Shown piece after piece: positions 51,464 to 60,700 of a stretch of DNA of 64,000 nt (the first letter of the stretch is position 1; each line of letters starts with the position of its first letter). This stretch comes from Rhizobium sp. Q54. GTDB taxonomy: Bacteria > Pseudomonadota > Alphaproteobacteria > Rhizobiales > Xanthobacteraceae. A program made the translations under genes and the position numbers. The notes beneath the pieces are model-generated. The model was not told the origin of the DNA. It saw nothing but the letters and a program-made list of their open reading frames with translations, and did not search any database. The stretch is from NCBI GenBank assembly GCA_945870035.1, contig CAMBQQ010000002.1:19797-83796 (forward strand), given 5' to 3'.

Positions 51464-52468
51464 ATGTCGTTGCCCATCGCCAATCTCGATCCGCCCTTCC
51501 GCATCACGCGCTCAAGCCATGTCGTGCTGACCGTCAGAGACCTGGCGGCCAGCAAGCGATTCTATTGCGAAGTGCTCGGCCTGGTGCCGAGCGCCCAAGA
51601 CAAGGACGCGGTCTATCTGCGCGGCGTCGAGGAAGCCTGCCATCACAGCCTGGTGTTGCGCAAAGGCCTTGAGCCGGCCTGCCAGCGCATCGGCCTGCGC
51701 ATGCTGACCGAAGACGATCTCGACCGGGCGAAAGACTATTTCAAGGCGCAAGGTTGCGCCGCGGCTTTCACTGAGGTGCCCTATCAGGGCCGCACCTTGC
51801 AGGTGACCGATCCAGTCGGCACGCCGCTGGAATTCTGCGCCACTATGCCGGTGATGCCGCGCATGATCACCGCCTTCTCGCAGCAGCGCGGTGGTTGCGC
51901 GCTGCGGCTTGACCACTATCAAATATTGACGCCGGAAGTCCGCAAGGCCTGCGAATTCTATATGGCGGCCGGCTTCCGCCTCAGCGAATACATTGCGCCG
52001 AAAGGCACCCTCGATCTGCGTGGCGTTTTTCTGCAACGCAAGGGCAACCCGCACGATATCGTATTCTTCAATGGCACCGGACCGCGCCTGCACCACTTCG
52101 CGTTCCTCGCCGCCGAGGTGCACCATCTCCTGCGCGCCTGCGATGTCGCCGGCGAACTCGGCTACGGCAGCTCGGTCGAGCGCGGACCCGGACGGCATGG
52201 GCCGGGGCATGCGATGTATGTCTATTTCCGCGATCCCGACGGTCACCGCGTCGAGCTGTTCAACACGCACTATCAGGTGATGGACATCGAGAACGAGCCG
52301 GTGGCGTGGGATCCGACCGACCACAATGTTTCATTCCCGTGGGGACTGCCGGCGCGCGAGGACTGGTTTACGCAAGCCACCTTGTTCGAAGGCACGGCGT
52401 TGCATGAACCGAAGATCAAGCCCGCGCCGATGACGCTGGAAAAATTTCTCTCCAAGCAGACGTCCTGA
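51464..52468 (+). CDS. Extradiol (VOC-fold) catechol-type dioxygenase
   Basis: 334 residues with two VOC modules, as in homoprotocatechuate 2,3-dioxygenase. Fe ligand candidates: His in R-L-D-H-Y-Q-I near residue 151, His in L-H-H-F-A-F near 210 and Glu in H-R-V-E-L-F near 264. Family residues D-P-D-G-H and N-T-H-Y around the last ligand are present. It probably cleaves a dihydroxylated aromatic ring next to a hydroxyl pair. The substrate cannot be read; the upstream TRAP importer and downstream FAD hydroxylase suggest hydroxyphenylacetate or hydroxyphenylpropionate-like acids. Confidence 0.84.
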   Translation: MSLPIANLDPPFRITRSSHVVLTVRDLAASKRFYCEVLGLVPSAQDKDAVYLRGVEEACHHSLVLRKGLEPACQRIGLRMLTEDDLDRAKDYFKAQGCAAAFTEVPYQGRTLQVTDPVGTPLEFCATMPVMPRMITAFSQQRGGCALRLDHYQILTPEVRKACEFYMAAGFRLSEYIAPKGTLDLRGVFLQRKGNPHDIVFFNGTGPRLHHFAFLAAEVHHLLRACDVAGELGYGSSVERGPGRHGPGHAMYVYFRDPDGHRVELFNTHYQVMDIENEPVAWDPTDHNVSFPWGLPAREDWFTQATLFEGTALHEPKIKPAPMTLEKFLSKQTS

Positions 52469-52477
52469 GGAATCGCC

Positions 52478-53176
52478 GTGCCGACGCTCAACCTTGCCCC
52501 CACTGACGAGCCGAAAGAGACCCTGGCCTCCGCCGCCTACGACCGGCTGCGGCAGGAAATTCTCACAGTCGCGATTGCGCCCGGCGAGAAGCTGCACATC
52601 CGCGCGCTGTGCGACCGCTTCGGCGTCGGTTTGAGCCCGATGCGCGAGGCCTTGAGCCGGCTGTCGAGCGAAGGCCTGGTGTCGCAGAGCGACCATCGCG
52701 GCTTTGCCGTTGCCGGACTAAGCGAGGAAGATCTCGTCGACCTGATGAAAGCGCGCACCTGGGTCAACCAGATAGCGATCCGAAACTCGGTCAAGGATGG
52801 CGACGCGGCCTGGGAAGAGAATGTGGTGCTGTCCTTCCACCGCCTGTCGCGCACGCCGCGCTTTGAGTCCGATAGCGCCGAGACGCGCAGCCCGGCCTGG
52901 GAGCGCGCGCATCGCGTGTTCCATTCGAGCTTGATTGCCGCCTCCGGCTCGCGCCGGCTGGAGCAGTATTGCGAACAATTGTTCGACGCCTCGGAGCGTT
53001 ACCGCCATGTCGGCCGCAAGGCCGGCATCAAGGGCGAAAACCGCGACCACGAACATCGCGCGCTGATGGAGGCCGCGGTCGCACGCGACGGCGAAGCCGC
53101 GGCAAAGCTGATCAAGTCGCATTTCGAGCACGCCGCCGAACTGGTGCGCAAAGTACTCACAGCGCGCGCTCTGTAA
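52478..53176 (+). CDS. GntR-family regulator (FCD subgroup)
   Basis: 232 residues. N-terminal winged helix-turn-helix (L-R-Q-E-I-L-T-V-A-I-A-P-G-E-K-L near residue 22; F-G-V-G-L-S-P-M-R-E-A-L-S-R-L near 48) and a C-terminal all-helical FCD effector domain with H-R-V-F-H near 145 and E-H-R-A-L near 190 as metal/ligand residues. GTG start nine bases after the dioxygenase stop. Probable local regulator of the TRAP/dioxygenase operon. Confidence 0.88.
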   Translation: MPTLNLAPTDEPKETLASAAYDRLRQEILTVAIAPGEKLHIRALCDRFGVGLSPMREALSRLSSEGLVSQSDHRGFAVAGLSEEDLVDLMKARTWVNQIAIRNSVKDGDAAWEENVVLSFHRLSRTPRFESDSAETRSPAWERAHRVFHSSLIAASGSRRLEQYCEQLFDASERYRHVGRKAGIKGENRDHEHRALMEAAVARDGEAAAKLIKSHFEHAAELVRKVLTARAL

Positions 53177-53196
53177 CCCGACCGAATTGAAAAGCA

Positions 53197-54738
53197 ATGC
53201 CGCAGGCCGAGACCACTATCTATGACGTCGCCATTGTCGGATATGGTCCGGCCGGCGCGACCTTCGCCAATCTGCTGACGAAATACGGGCTGCGCATCGC
53301 CGTTGTCGATCAGGCCGCCGAGGTTTACGACAAGCCGCGCGCCATCACCATCGACCACGAAGTGCTACGCGTGTTTCAGGCCTGCGGCCTGCAAGACACC
53401 ATCGCCGCGCACACTGCGCCGCATCCGGGCACGCATTACCTCGGCGTCGATGGCGGCATCATCAAGAAATTCGATCCGATGCCGCCGCCCTTCCCGCTCG
53501 GCTGGGTGCCGACCGCGACCTTCCTGCAACCGGCCTTCGAGAAGGCGTTGCGCGACAAGCTTGCTGCCTGTGACAAGGCCGACGTTTTCCTGTCGGCGCA
53601 AGCCGTTGGCATCGCGCAGGACGATAATTTTGCGTCGCTGACGATCAAGCAAGGCAACGGCGAACGCACCTTGCGCGCCCGGTATCTGGTCGGCTGCGAC
53701 GGCGCCAACAGCTTCGTGCGCAAGACGCTCGGGATCGGCCTTACCGATCTCGCCTTTGACGAACAATGGATGGTGGTCGATGCGCTGGAGCATGGCGCGG
53801 CCAAACGCCCGGAGAAGTGTTTTCAGTATTGCCGGCCGTCGCGGCCGGGCACCTTCCTGCCAGGTCCCGGCGAACTGCGGCGCTGGGAGATCAAGCTGCT
53901 GCCGGGCGAAGACCCGGCCACTTTTGGCGAGCACGACAATGCGCTGAAGGTGCTGGCCGATTTCACCGACATTTCCAAGATCGAAATCTGGCGAACGGCT
54001 GTGTACCGTTTCCACGCGCTTTTGGCGCAGGAGTGGCAATCGGGCCGCATCTTCCTGATGGGCGATGCCTGCCACCAGACGCCGCCGTTCCTGGGACAAG
54101 GGCTGTCGGCGGGCATCCGCGATGCGGTCAATCTGGCCTGGAAGCTGGCGCTCGTGCTGCGCGGCGATGCGCAACCATCGATCCTCTCGACCTACCGGGA
54201 AGAGCGCGCCCCGCATGTCGGCGCCATCGTTGCGCTGGCGAAAGAATTCGGCCTGATCATTGGCGAGCTTGATCCTGAGAAGGCCAAGGCACGCGACGCG
54301 CGGCTGCGCGACGAGTTGATTTCCGGCAAGGCCGAGACGATACGGCAGCGCTTCATTCCAGATCTCGCCGGCGGACTGATCGCCGAGGGGGCGCCGGCGG
54401 CCGGTACCTTGTTTCCGCAGCCATTCATCGCCACCGAAAAGGGCGACGTTCGTCTCGATGATCTGCTGCCGCCCGAGTTCGTCCTGGTCGCGGCGTCTCC
54501 CGTTCGTCTCGATGGCCTGTCAGCTTCGTCCATCGCGACATGGAAAAGACTGCGCGGCGAACGCGTTATCATCGGCGCGGACGGACTTCACGAAACCGGC
54601 CGGCTGTTTGCCGACTGGCTCGACCAGCACGGCATCAATGTCGCCATCGTGCGCCCCGACCGCGCGGTCTTCGGCGGTGCCCGGACTATTGCCGAAAGCA
54701 ACGCCCTGATCGCCTCACTCGCCCAGAAACTTTTCTGA
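53197..54738 (+). CDS. FAD-dependent aromatic hydroxylase (MhpA-like)
   Basis: 513 residues of class A flavoprotein monooxygenases. G-Y-G-P-A-G-A near residue 15, the D-G motif G-C-D-G-A-N-S near 167, and G-D-A-C-H-Q-T-P-P-F-L-G-Q-G near 288. This order and the Y-D-V-A-I-V opening are those of 3-(3-hydroxyphenyl)propionate hydroxylase and relatives, which add a hydroxyl ortho to an existing one and so make the substrate for an extradiol dioxygenase. Twenty bases after gntR. The last 100 residues are a thioredoxin-like C-terminal domain. Confidence 0.85.
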   Translation: MPQAETTIYDVAIVGYGPAGATFANLLTKYGLRIAVVDQAAEVYDKPRAITIDHEVLRVFQACGLQDTIAAHTAPHPGTHYLGVDGGIIKKFDPMPPPFPLGWVPTATFLQPAFEKALRDKLAACDKADVFLSAQAVGIAQDDNFASLTIKQGNGERTLRARYLVGCDGANSFVRKTLGIGLTDLAFDEQWMVVDALEHGAAKRPEKCFQYCRPSRPGTFLPGPGELRRWEIKLLPGEDPATFGEHDNALKVLADFTDISKIEIWRTAVYRFHALLAQEWQSGRIFLMGDACHQTPPFLGQGLSAGIRDAVNLAWKLALVLRGDAQPSILSTYREERAPHVGAIVALAKEFGLIIGELDPEKAKARDARLRDELISGKAETIRQRFIPDLAGGLIAEGAPAAGTLFPQPFIATEKGDVRLDDLLPPEFVLVAASPVRLDGLSASSIATWKRLRGERVIIGADGLHETGRLFADWLDQHGINVAIVRPDRAVFGGARTIAESNALIASLAQKLF

Positions 54739-54753
54739 TCCGGAACACGCTTC

Positions 54754-55257
54754 TTGCCCGCACAATGGGGCGGCACCTATGAAGCCAGCGTTCTCGACGT
54801 CCTTGAGCAATCGGCGACCGGCCGTGTGCTGGCCTATGACCCGGCGAGCGGACGAACGCGCATTGTGGGTCATGGCTTGTCCTTCGCCAACGGCATCGCC
54901 CTGGGCGCCGACGGCTACACTTTGTTTGTGAACGAAACCGGCCGCTACCGACTCGGGAAGATTGACGGCCGGGCCAACGGCCTCGACGTGCAGAGCGGCT
55001 CGCCGCAGGCGACGGTGCTGCTCGACAACCTGCCGGGTTATCCGGGCAATTTGATGCGCGGGCGGGATGGCCGCATCTGGGTCGGGCTGTTCAAGCCGCG
55101 CAATCTGGCGGCGGACAATCTCGCCGACAAGCCGTTCTTCAGAAAGATGCTGCTGCGCCTGCGCGATCGCTGTTGCCGCTTGGCGAGTCCTATGGACACG
55201 TCTTCGCTATCGATGAAAAAATACGACGGTCTGCTGCCGAGCGAGATCGGCGGCTGA
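54754..55257 (+). pseudogene. Broken strictosidine synthase/SMP-30-like gene
   Basis: The frame contains P-A-Q-W-G-G-T-Y-E-A ... L-E-Q-S-A-T-G-R-V-L, F-A-N-G-I-A-L and L-P-G-Y-P-G-N-L, typical of the C-terminal half of strictosidine-synthase-like lactonases. About 170 N-terminal residues expected in the family are missing. Near 55170 the family reading continues in another frame (L-G-E-S-Y-G-H-V-F-A-I-D-E), so there is also a frameshift. It follows the hydroxylase gene directly and was probably once the last gene of this operon. Confidence 0.7.
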
Positions 55258-55743
55258 TACGTTCACGCGCTTCGCGCCGGCATTGGAACCACGGTTCACA
55301 TTCCGCGGCGCCAAGGAACGCCTCCATGGGGCGATCGGCAACAAGCCGCCGATTACGTTGCTGAATCACGATGGCGCAGCCAGCCCGCCATGGTGAAAGA
55401 GTCGGAAAACTATATCCGCCGGCGATCCAGAGTTCGGCCCCAGAGCACGTCTGCAGAGACTCTAATCGCCACTGGATGAAAGTTCAGTGGCAGGTCACTC
55501 GACGCAGAGACCGCTTTCAACATCCAGTTCCAGCAATAAGCTGACTAATCTCGACGTTCAGCAGGCATCAACTAAAACCCACCAGATGCTTCTGGAAGGG
55601 CGCAAGCAAGCTGGATGGAACTTCGCTAGTCAAAGGTTCCGATCGCGGGCACGTCCGTCCCGATGGCAAAGGATCAATTGCTTTTAGACATGCTATAGCC
55701 TTGTTTGTGTTAATGTTGATGGCGTGCGTGCGTGGGGTAGCTG
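55258..55743. other. Non-coding or degraded stretch before tamA
   Basis: About 490 bases with no recognisable gene. A 66-codon frame (55487..55687) resembles nothing I know. Local GC is lower than in tamA. The stretch follows a broken gene and may hold remnants of a deletion or insertion. Confidence 0.4.
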
Positions 55744-57726
55744 TTGACGATTATCTGGTGGAAAAATGTCAAACGGCTCGCCGTTTCATGCTGTTTCTGT
55801 GCCGCGCTGGGGGCACCGGGAAGCGCATTGGCGTTGGATTTATTTGGGCTTTTCGGCGACGACAAGCCGCCGGCCGCCTCCGCGCAGGCATTGCCCTATC
55901 TGATAGAATTCCACACCGGCGACAGTTCCGATCTGAAGGATGCGCTTCAGCAGGCCTCGACGCTCTATCGCACCCGCCAGGAGCCGCCGCCAGACGGCGA
56001 CACTTTGGTCCGGCGCGCTGAAGGCGACCTGGCGCCCATGATCGATGCGCTGTGGGGCGCCGGCTATTATAATGCCAAGGTCACCGTCGAGGTGGCGGGA
56101 GTTCCGATCAAGCTCGGACAACCCGTCCCGCCCAACGCAGCGCGCGCCGCCGAAAGTTTCCGCGCGCGGGAATCGGTGCCGATCAAGGTCCTCGCCGAAC
56201 CGGGACCGCTGTTCAAACTGCGTACCGTCAACATCACCATTGCCCGCACCGGCCGCCCCTTCTCCGCCGAAGACCTGCCACCCAAGACCATCAAGCTGCG
56301 CAGCGGCGGCGACGCCCGCGCCGCCGACACCCGCGCCGCCGAGAGCGCACTGGTCGATCATTTCCGTGCGCAGTCTTTTCCGCTGGCCAAGGTCACGACG
56401 GTCAAGCCAGTCGTGTTCCATCGCCTGGAAGTTGTCGACGTCGACATTCGTGTCGATACCGGACCGGAGGCGCCGTTCGGCCCGGTCAGCGTCTCGGGCA
56501 AATCCGACGTCGACCCGCGCGTCGTGCGCTCCTTCATTTATATCGAGCCGGGTGACGCCTATTCACCACAGGCAGTGGCGACGTCGCGCAAGTCGGTCCT
56601 CACACTGCCGGCGATCAGTTCGGTCCGCATGCGCGAGGCCGAACGTCTCAACGCCAACGGACAGTTGCCGATCGATGCCGAGATCACCGACCGCAAGAAG
56701 CGCGTGGTCGGCCTGTCGGCGCGCTATTCGACGCTTGATGGCCCGGCGCTGCAGGCCTATTGGCAGCATCGCAATCTGTTCGGCGGCGCCGAGAGCCTGC
56801 GCCTGCAGGGCGACCTGTTCGTGCCGCCACGCACCAACAGTCCGGCGCTCGACAATCTGAAAGACTTCGAGCTGGCCGATCTCGGCGGCCGCTTCAAGGC
56901 AACCTTCATCAAGCCGGCGCTCGGCGGATCGCGCAACGACCTGCTGCTCGACGGCATGGTCGAGAAAGACGCCACTGGCGGCGACATCTATGGCGGCTAC
57001 AACAGCAAGCGGGTGACGGGTTCGGCCGCGATCCGCCACCGTTTCAACGACGCATTCTCAGTTCAGTTCGGCGTGACCGGCGAGAAAGGCGTGACCAGCG
57101 ACTCGCTCGGCACCGTCGATTACCAGCTGTTCGGCGTCACCGGCTCTGTCACGTATGATTCCACCGATCGCCTGCTCGATCCGACCAAGGGCTTTCGCGC
57201 CACGGGCGCCGTGACGGCCTACCCAGAATTCTTCGGCTCCTCGGTGGGCATCGTCGAGAGCAAAGTGCAGGCCTCGACCTATTACGCCCTCGATGAAGAG
57301 GCACGCTATGTTTTGGCCGGCCGCGTCGCTTTAGGCTCCGTGACCGGCGCATCGCTCGCCGACATTCCCTCGACGCATCGTTTCTATGCCGGCGGCGGCG
57401 GCTCGGTGCGCGGCTATCGCTATCGCAGCCTCTCACCGCTCGGACCGACCAACGAAGTCATCGGCGGACGCAGCCTGTTCGAGGCGTCGCTTGAAGCGCG
57501 CGTGAAGATTACCGATACGATCGGCCTGGTGCCGTTCTTCGACATGGGCGGCGCATTCGAGTCGGCCTATCCCGATTTCAAGCAGGAACTGCGTTACGCC
57601 GCCGGACTCGGCCTGCGCTACTACACCGCGGTCGGACCGATCCGCATCGATGTCGCGACGCCGCTGAACAAGCGCGCCAACGACAAGGCCTGGGCGCTCT
57701 ATATCGGCATCGGACAGGCATTCTGA
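55744..57726 (+). CDS. tamA: Outer-membrane assembly protein TamA (Omp85 family)
   Basis: 660 residues. An N-terminal signal-like segment ends near A-L-A (residue 30); three POTRA-type repeats follow to about residue 330, then a C-terminal Omp85 beta-barrel with the lid-loop motif G-G-G-G-S-V-R-G-Y near 545. It works with TamB in inserting outer-membrane proteins. No ATG is near the expected beginning; the frame starts at TTG 55744, preceded by GGGGTAG. tamB starts one base after the stop. Confidence 0.9.
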   Translation: MTIIWWKNVKRLAVSCCFCAALGAPGSALALDLFGLFGDDKPPAASAQALPYLIEFHTGDSSDLKDALQQASTLYRTRQEPPPDGDTLVRRAEGDLAPMIDALWGAGYYNAKVTVEVAGVPIKLGQPVPPNAARAAESFRARESVPIKVLAEPGPLFKLRTVNITIARTGRPFSAEDLPPKTIKLRSGGDARAADTRAAESALVDHFRAQSFPLAKVTTVKPVVFHRLEVVDVDIRVDTGPEAPFGPVSVSGKSDVDPRVVRSFIYIEPGDAYSPQAVATSRKSVLTLPAISSVRMREAERLNANGQLPIDAEITDRKKRVVGLSARYSTLDGPALQAYWQHRNLFGGAESLRLQGDLFVPPRTNSPALDNLKDFELADLGGRFKATFIKPALGGSRNDLLLDGMVEKDATGGDIYGGYNSKRVTGSAAIRHRFNDAFSVQFGVTGEKGVTSDSLGTVDYQLFGVTGSVTYDSTDRLLDPTKGFRATGAVTAYPEFFGSSVGIVESKVQASTYYALDEEARYVLAGRVALGSVTGASLADIPSTHRFYAGGGGSVRGYRYRSLSPLGPTNEVIGGRSLFEASLEARVKITDTIGLVPFFDMGGAFESAYPDFKQELRYAAGLGLRYYTAVGPIRIDVATPLNKRANDKAWALYIGIGQAF

Positions 57727-57727
57727 C

Positions 57728-60700
57728 ATGCAGATAAAACACACAGCACGCCGCATCGGATTAGCCGCCCTTTTCATTGCCGCCGGCGTGCTGGCGGCAT
57801 CGACCTTCGCGCGCAGCGCCGACGACGACAAAGGCATCCTCTCGAGTTTCCTGTCGCGCGCGCTGTCGACGCCGGCGTCGCGGGTCTCGATCGGATCGGT
57901 GCAAGGCGCGCTGTTGTCGGATTCAACGATCAACGACATCAGCATTGCCGACCGCGACGGCGTCTGGCTGCACATCGACCGCGTCCGCTTCAACTGGACA
58001 CGCTCGGCGCTGCTGTTCCGCAAGCTGCAGATCGACAAGCTCGAAGTCGGCACCGTGCGGATCACGCGGCGGCGGCTCGAAAACGAACAGCCGGGTGCTG
58101 TGTCGGACGAACCGCTACTGCCCGAACTGCCGCTCAGCGTGGAGATCAAGGAATTCAAGCTGAACGAACTCGCGCTCGGCGAACCGGTGATCGGCACCGC
58201 GGCGCGCATCGGCGCGGTCGGCGCGGCGCGGCTCGGCAAGCCGTCCGAAGGCCTCAACCTGATCTTCGATGCGCGGCGGCTCGACGTCCCCGGCACGCTG
58301 ACGGCGCGGCTCGAACTGGTGCCGAGCACGCAGCGGCTGACCCTCAAACTTGGCGTCGATGAACCGGCCGGCGGCATCGCCGCGCATGCGCTCAACATTC
58401 CGGGCCGGCCGCCGGTGAAGCTCGATCTCGACGGCGCCGGTACGCTGGATTCCTTCGACGCGTTGCTGAACTTCGATGCGGGTCAAGGCGTCGGCGCCAG
58501 AGGCAGTGCACAGTTGCGGCGCGCCAACGATATTCGCCGGCTGACGCTGAATATGGCGGCGCAGATCGAAGGCCTGCTGCCCTCGGTCGCGGCGCCGGTG
58601 TTTGCCGGCACCACGCAATTGAGCGGCAATGTCGCTTTCGCCGACAGCGGCGCGGTGACGATTTCGCCGCTCACCGTGACCTCGCAGACGGCGCGGCTCG
58701 ACATCAATGGCGGGATGTCGGCCGACCAGATCGCCGACCTGAAGATCAGCGCGCGCAATCTGCCCAATGCCGGCGACAAGACCGCGGCAGCCGGCACCGA
58801 GCTTGGCAAACTCGTATTCGATGGGACGGTGAAAGGGCCGATCGTCGGGCCGACCATCGATGCGTCGCTCGATGCGCAGGATATCGTTATGCCACAGGGC
58901 AAGGCCGCGAAAGTCACCGCCAGGTTCAACGCCGCGCCGAGCGGCGATGTGACCGAAAAAACAACCGCGGTACCGTTCACAGCCAGTGCCAATGTCAGCG
59001 GGCTGGTGGCGCGCGATCCCGCGCTGAACAGCGCGCTCGGCAATAGCTTCTCGCTGACGGCAGCCGGCACCTGGAGCGATGGGGTCGCCGATGTCCGCGA
59101 TGCGCAGATGCAGACCGCAACAGCGCAGGCGCGCTTCAGCGGCCGCATCGGCGGCAAGGTGCTGCAAGGCAAATTGACGGCCGATGTGCCGGAACTGGCG
59201 CGCTTTGGCGCGCTGTCGGCACTGCAATTGCGCGGCACGCTGGCGCTTACCGCCGATTTGACCGGCGTGCCGAATAACGGCGAGATCAATGCCGCAATCG
59301 ACGGCCAGGCGACGCGCTTCGGCACCGGCATTGCCGCGATCGACGGACTGGCCGGCGGCCGCCTTGCGCTCAAGGGCATGGTCAGCAAATTGCCAGCGGG
59401 CGGCTTTGGCTTCGGCGACTTGCGCCTGACCGGCGAATATGCATCGGCGCGTCTCGACGGCCAGGCAACGGTGACGCAGAGCAATATCGATGTGCGGGCA
59501 AACATCGCCAATCTGCGCCGCGCCGACAACCGCTTGTCGGGACGGGCCGATCTGGTCGGTATGCTCACCGGTACGGTGGAGAAGCCCAATGGCAAGGCCA
59601 CCCTCACCGTCAGCGATGCGCGCGCGCTCGGCCGCCCGGTGCAACGTCTGGTGCTCGATGTCATCGCAACCGATCTCACCGGCCTCGTCGATGCCCGCGC
59701 CACGCTCACCGGCACCGTTGACAACAAGCCGGCGCAAGGCGCGCTGCATCTTGCCAAACAGAACAACGGAGCCTGGCTCCTGAACGATGTCGATCTGCGC
59801 GTCGGCTCGGTCACCGCCAAAGGCGGCGTGACCTTGACCGGCGACCGGCTCGCCGAAGGCCGCCTGACCATCGACGCCGGCAATCTCGACGATCTGTCGC
59901 CGCTGGTGCTGACCAAGCTCGCGGGGCAGTTGCGCGCCGACGCGACATTGAGCGTCGTCGACAGCGGGCAGAATGCGCAGCTCACCGCGCAAGCCCGTGA
60001 AATCAAGATTGCCACCGCGAGCATCGATCGGCTCGACGCGCAGTTGCGCGCCACCGACATTTATCGCAAGCCTGTGATCGACGGGACGGTCGCCATCGAC
60101 CGCGCCACCATTGCCGGCGAACGGATTTCGCAAATTCGCCTCGATGCCGAAGGCGCGGCGTCGGCCAGCGACATCACCCTCACCGCTCAGGCGCTTGGCT
60201 TTGCACTGGATGCGCGCGGCCGCCTGCTCGCCACTGACAACATCCGACTTGAGCTCTCGAAGCTGACCGCGCAACGCGACAAGCGCAGCATCGCGCTGAC
60301 CAAGCCGACGACATTGACATTGCGGGACGGCGGCATCGACATCAACGACCTGGTGCTGGTGCTCGACCGCGGCCGCCTCAGCATTTCTGGCCGCGCCGGC
60401 TCGACTTACGACATCGCCGTCAGCGCCAAAGCGGTGCCGCTGTCCATTGCGGATGTCTTCGTACCGAAACTCGGGCTGTCCGGCACATTGGAAGCCGACG
60501 CCAGGATCAGCGGCACAGCGGAGCGGCCCACCGGCACCTGGAAGCTCAGTATCGACGATCTGGTGGCGCCGCAGACCAAGAATGCCGGCCTGCCCGCGCT
60601 CGATATCACGGCCTCCGGCCAACTGGCCGACGGCCGCTCAACCATTAACGGCACCATCGGCGCCAAGTCGGCCGGCAGTATCCGCATCAGTGGCGCGATC

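Noticed and set aside
58115..60622. An 835-codon minus-strand frame inside tamB
   Set aside because: Shadow of tamB, without motifs or a ribosome site. The same holds for the 617-codon frame at 27944..29797 opposite narK.
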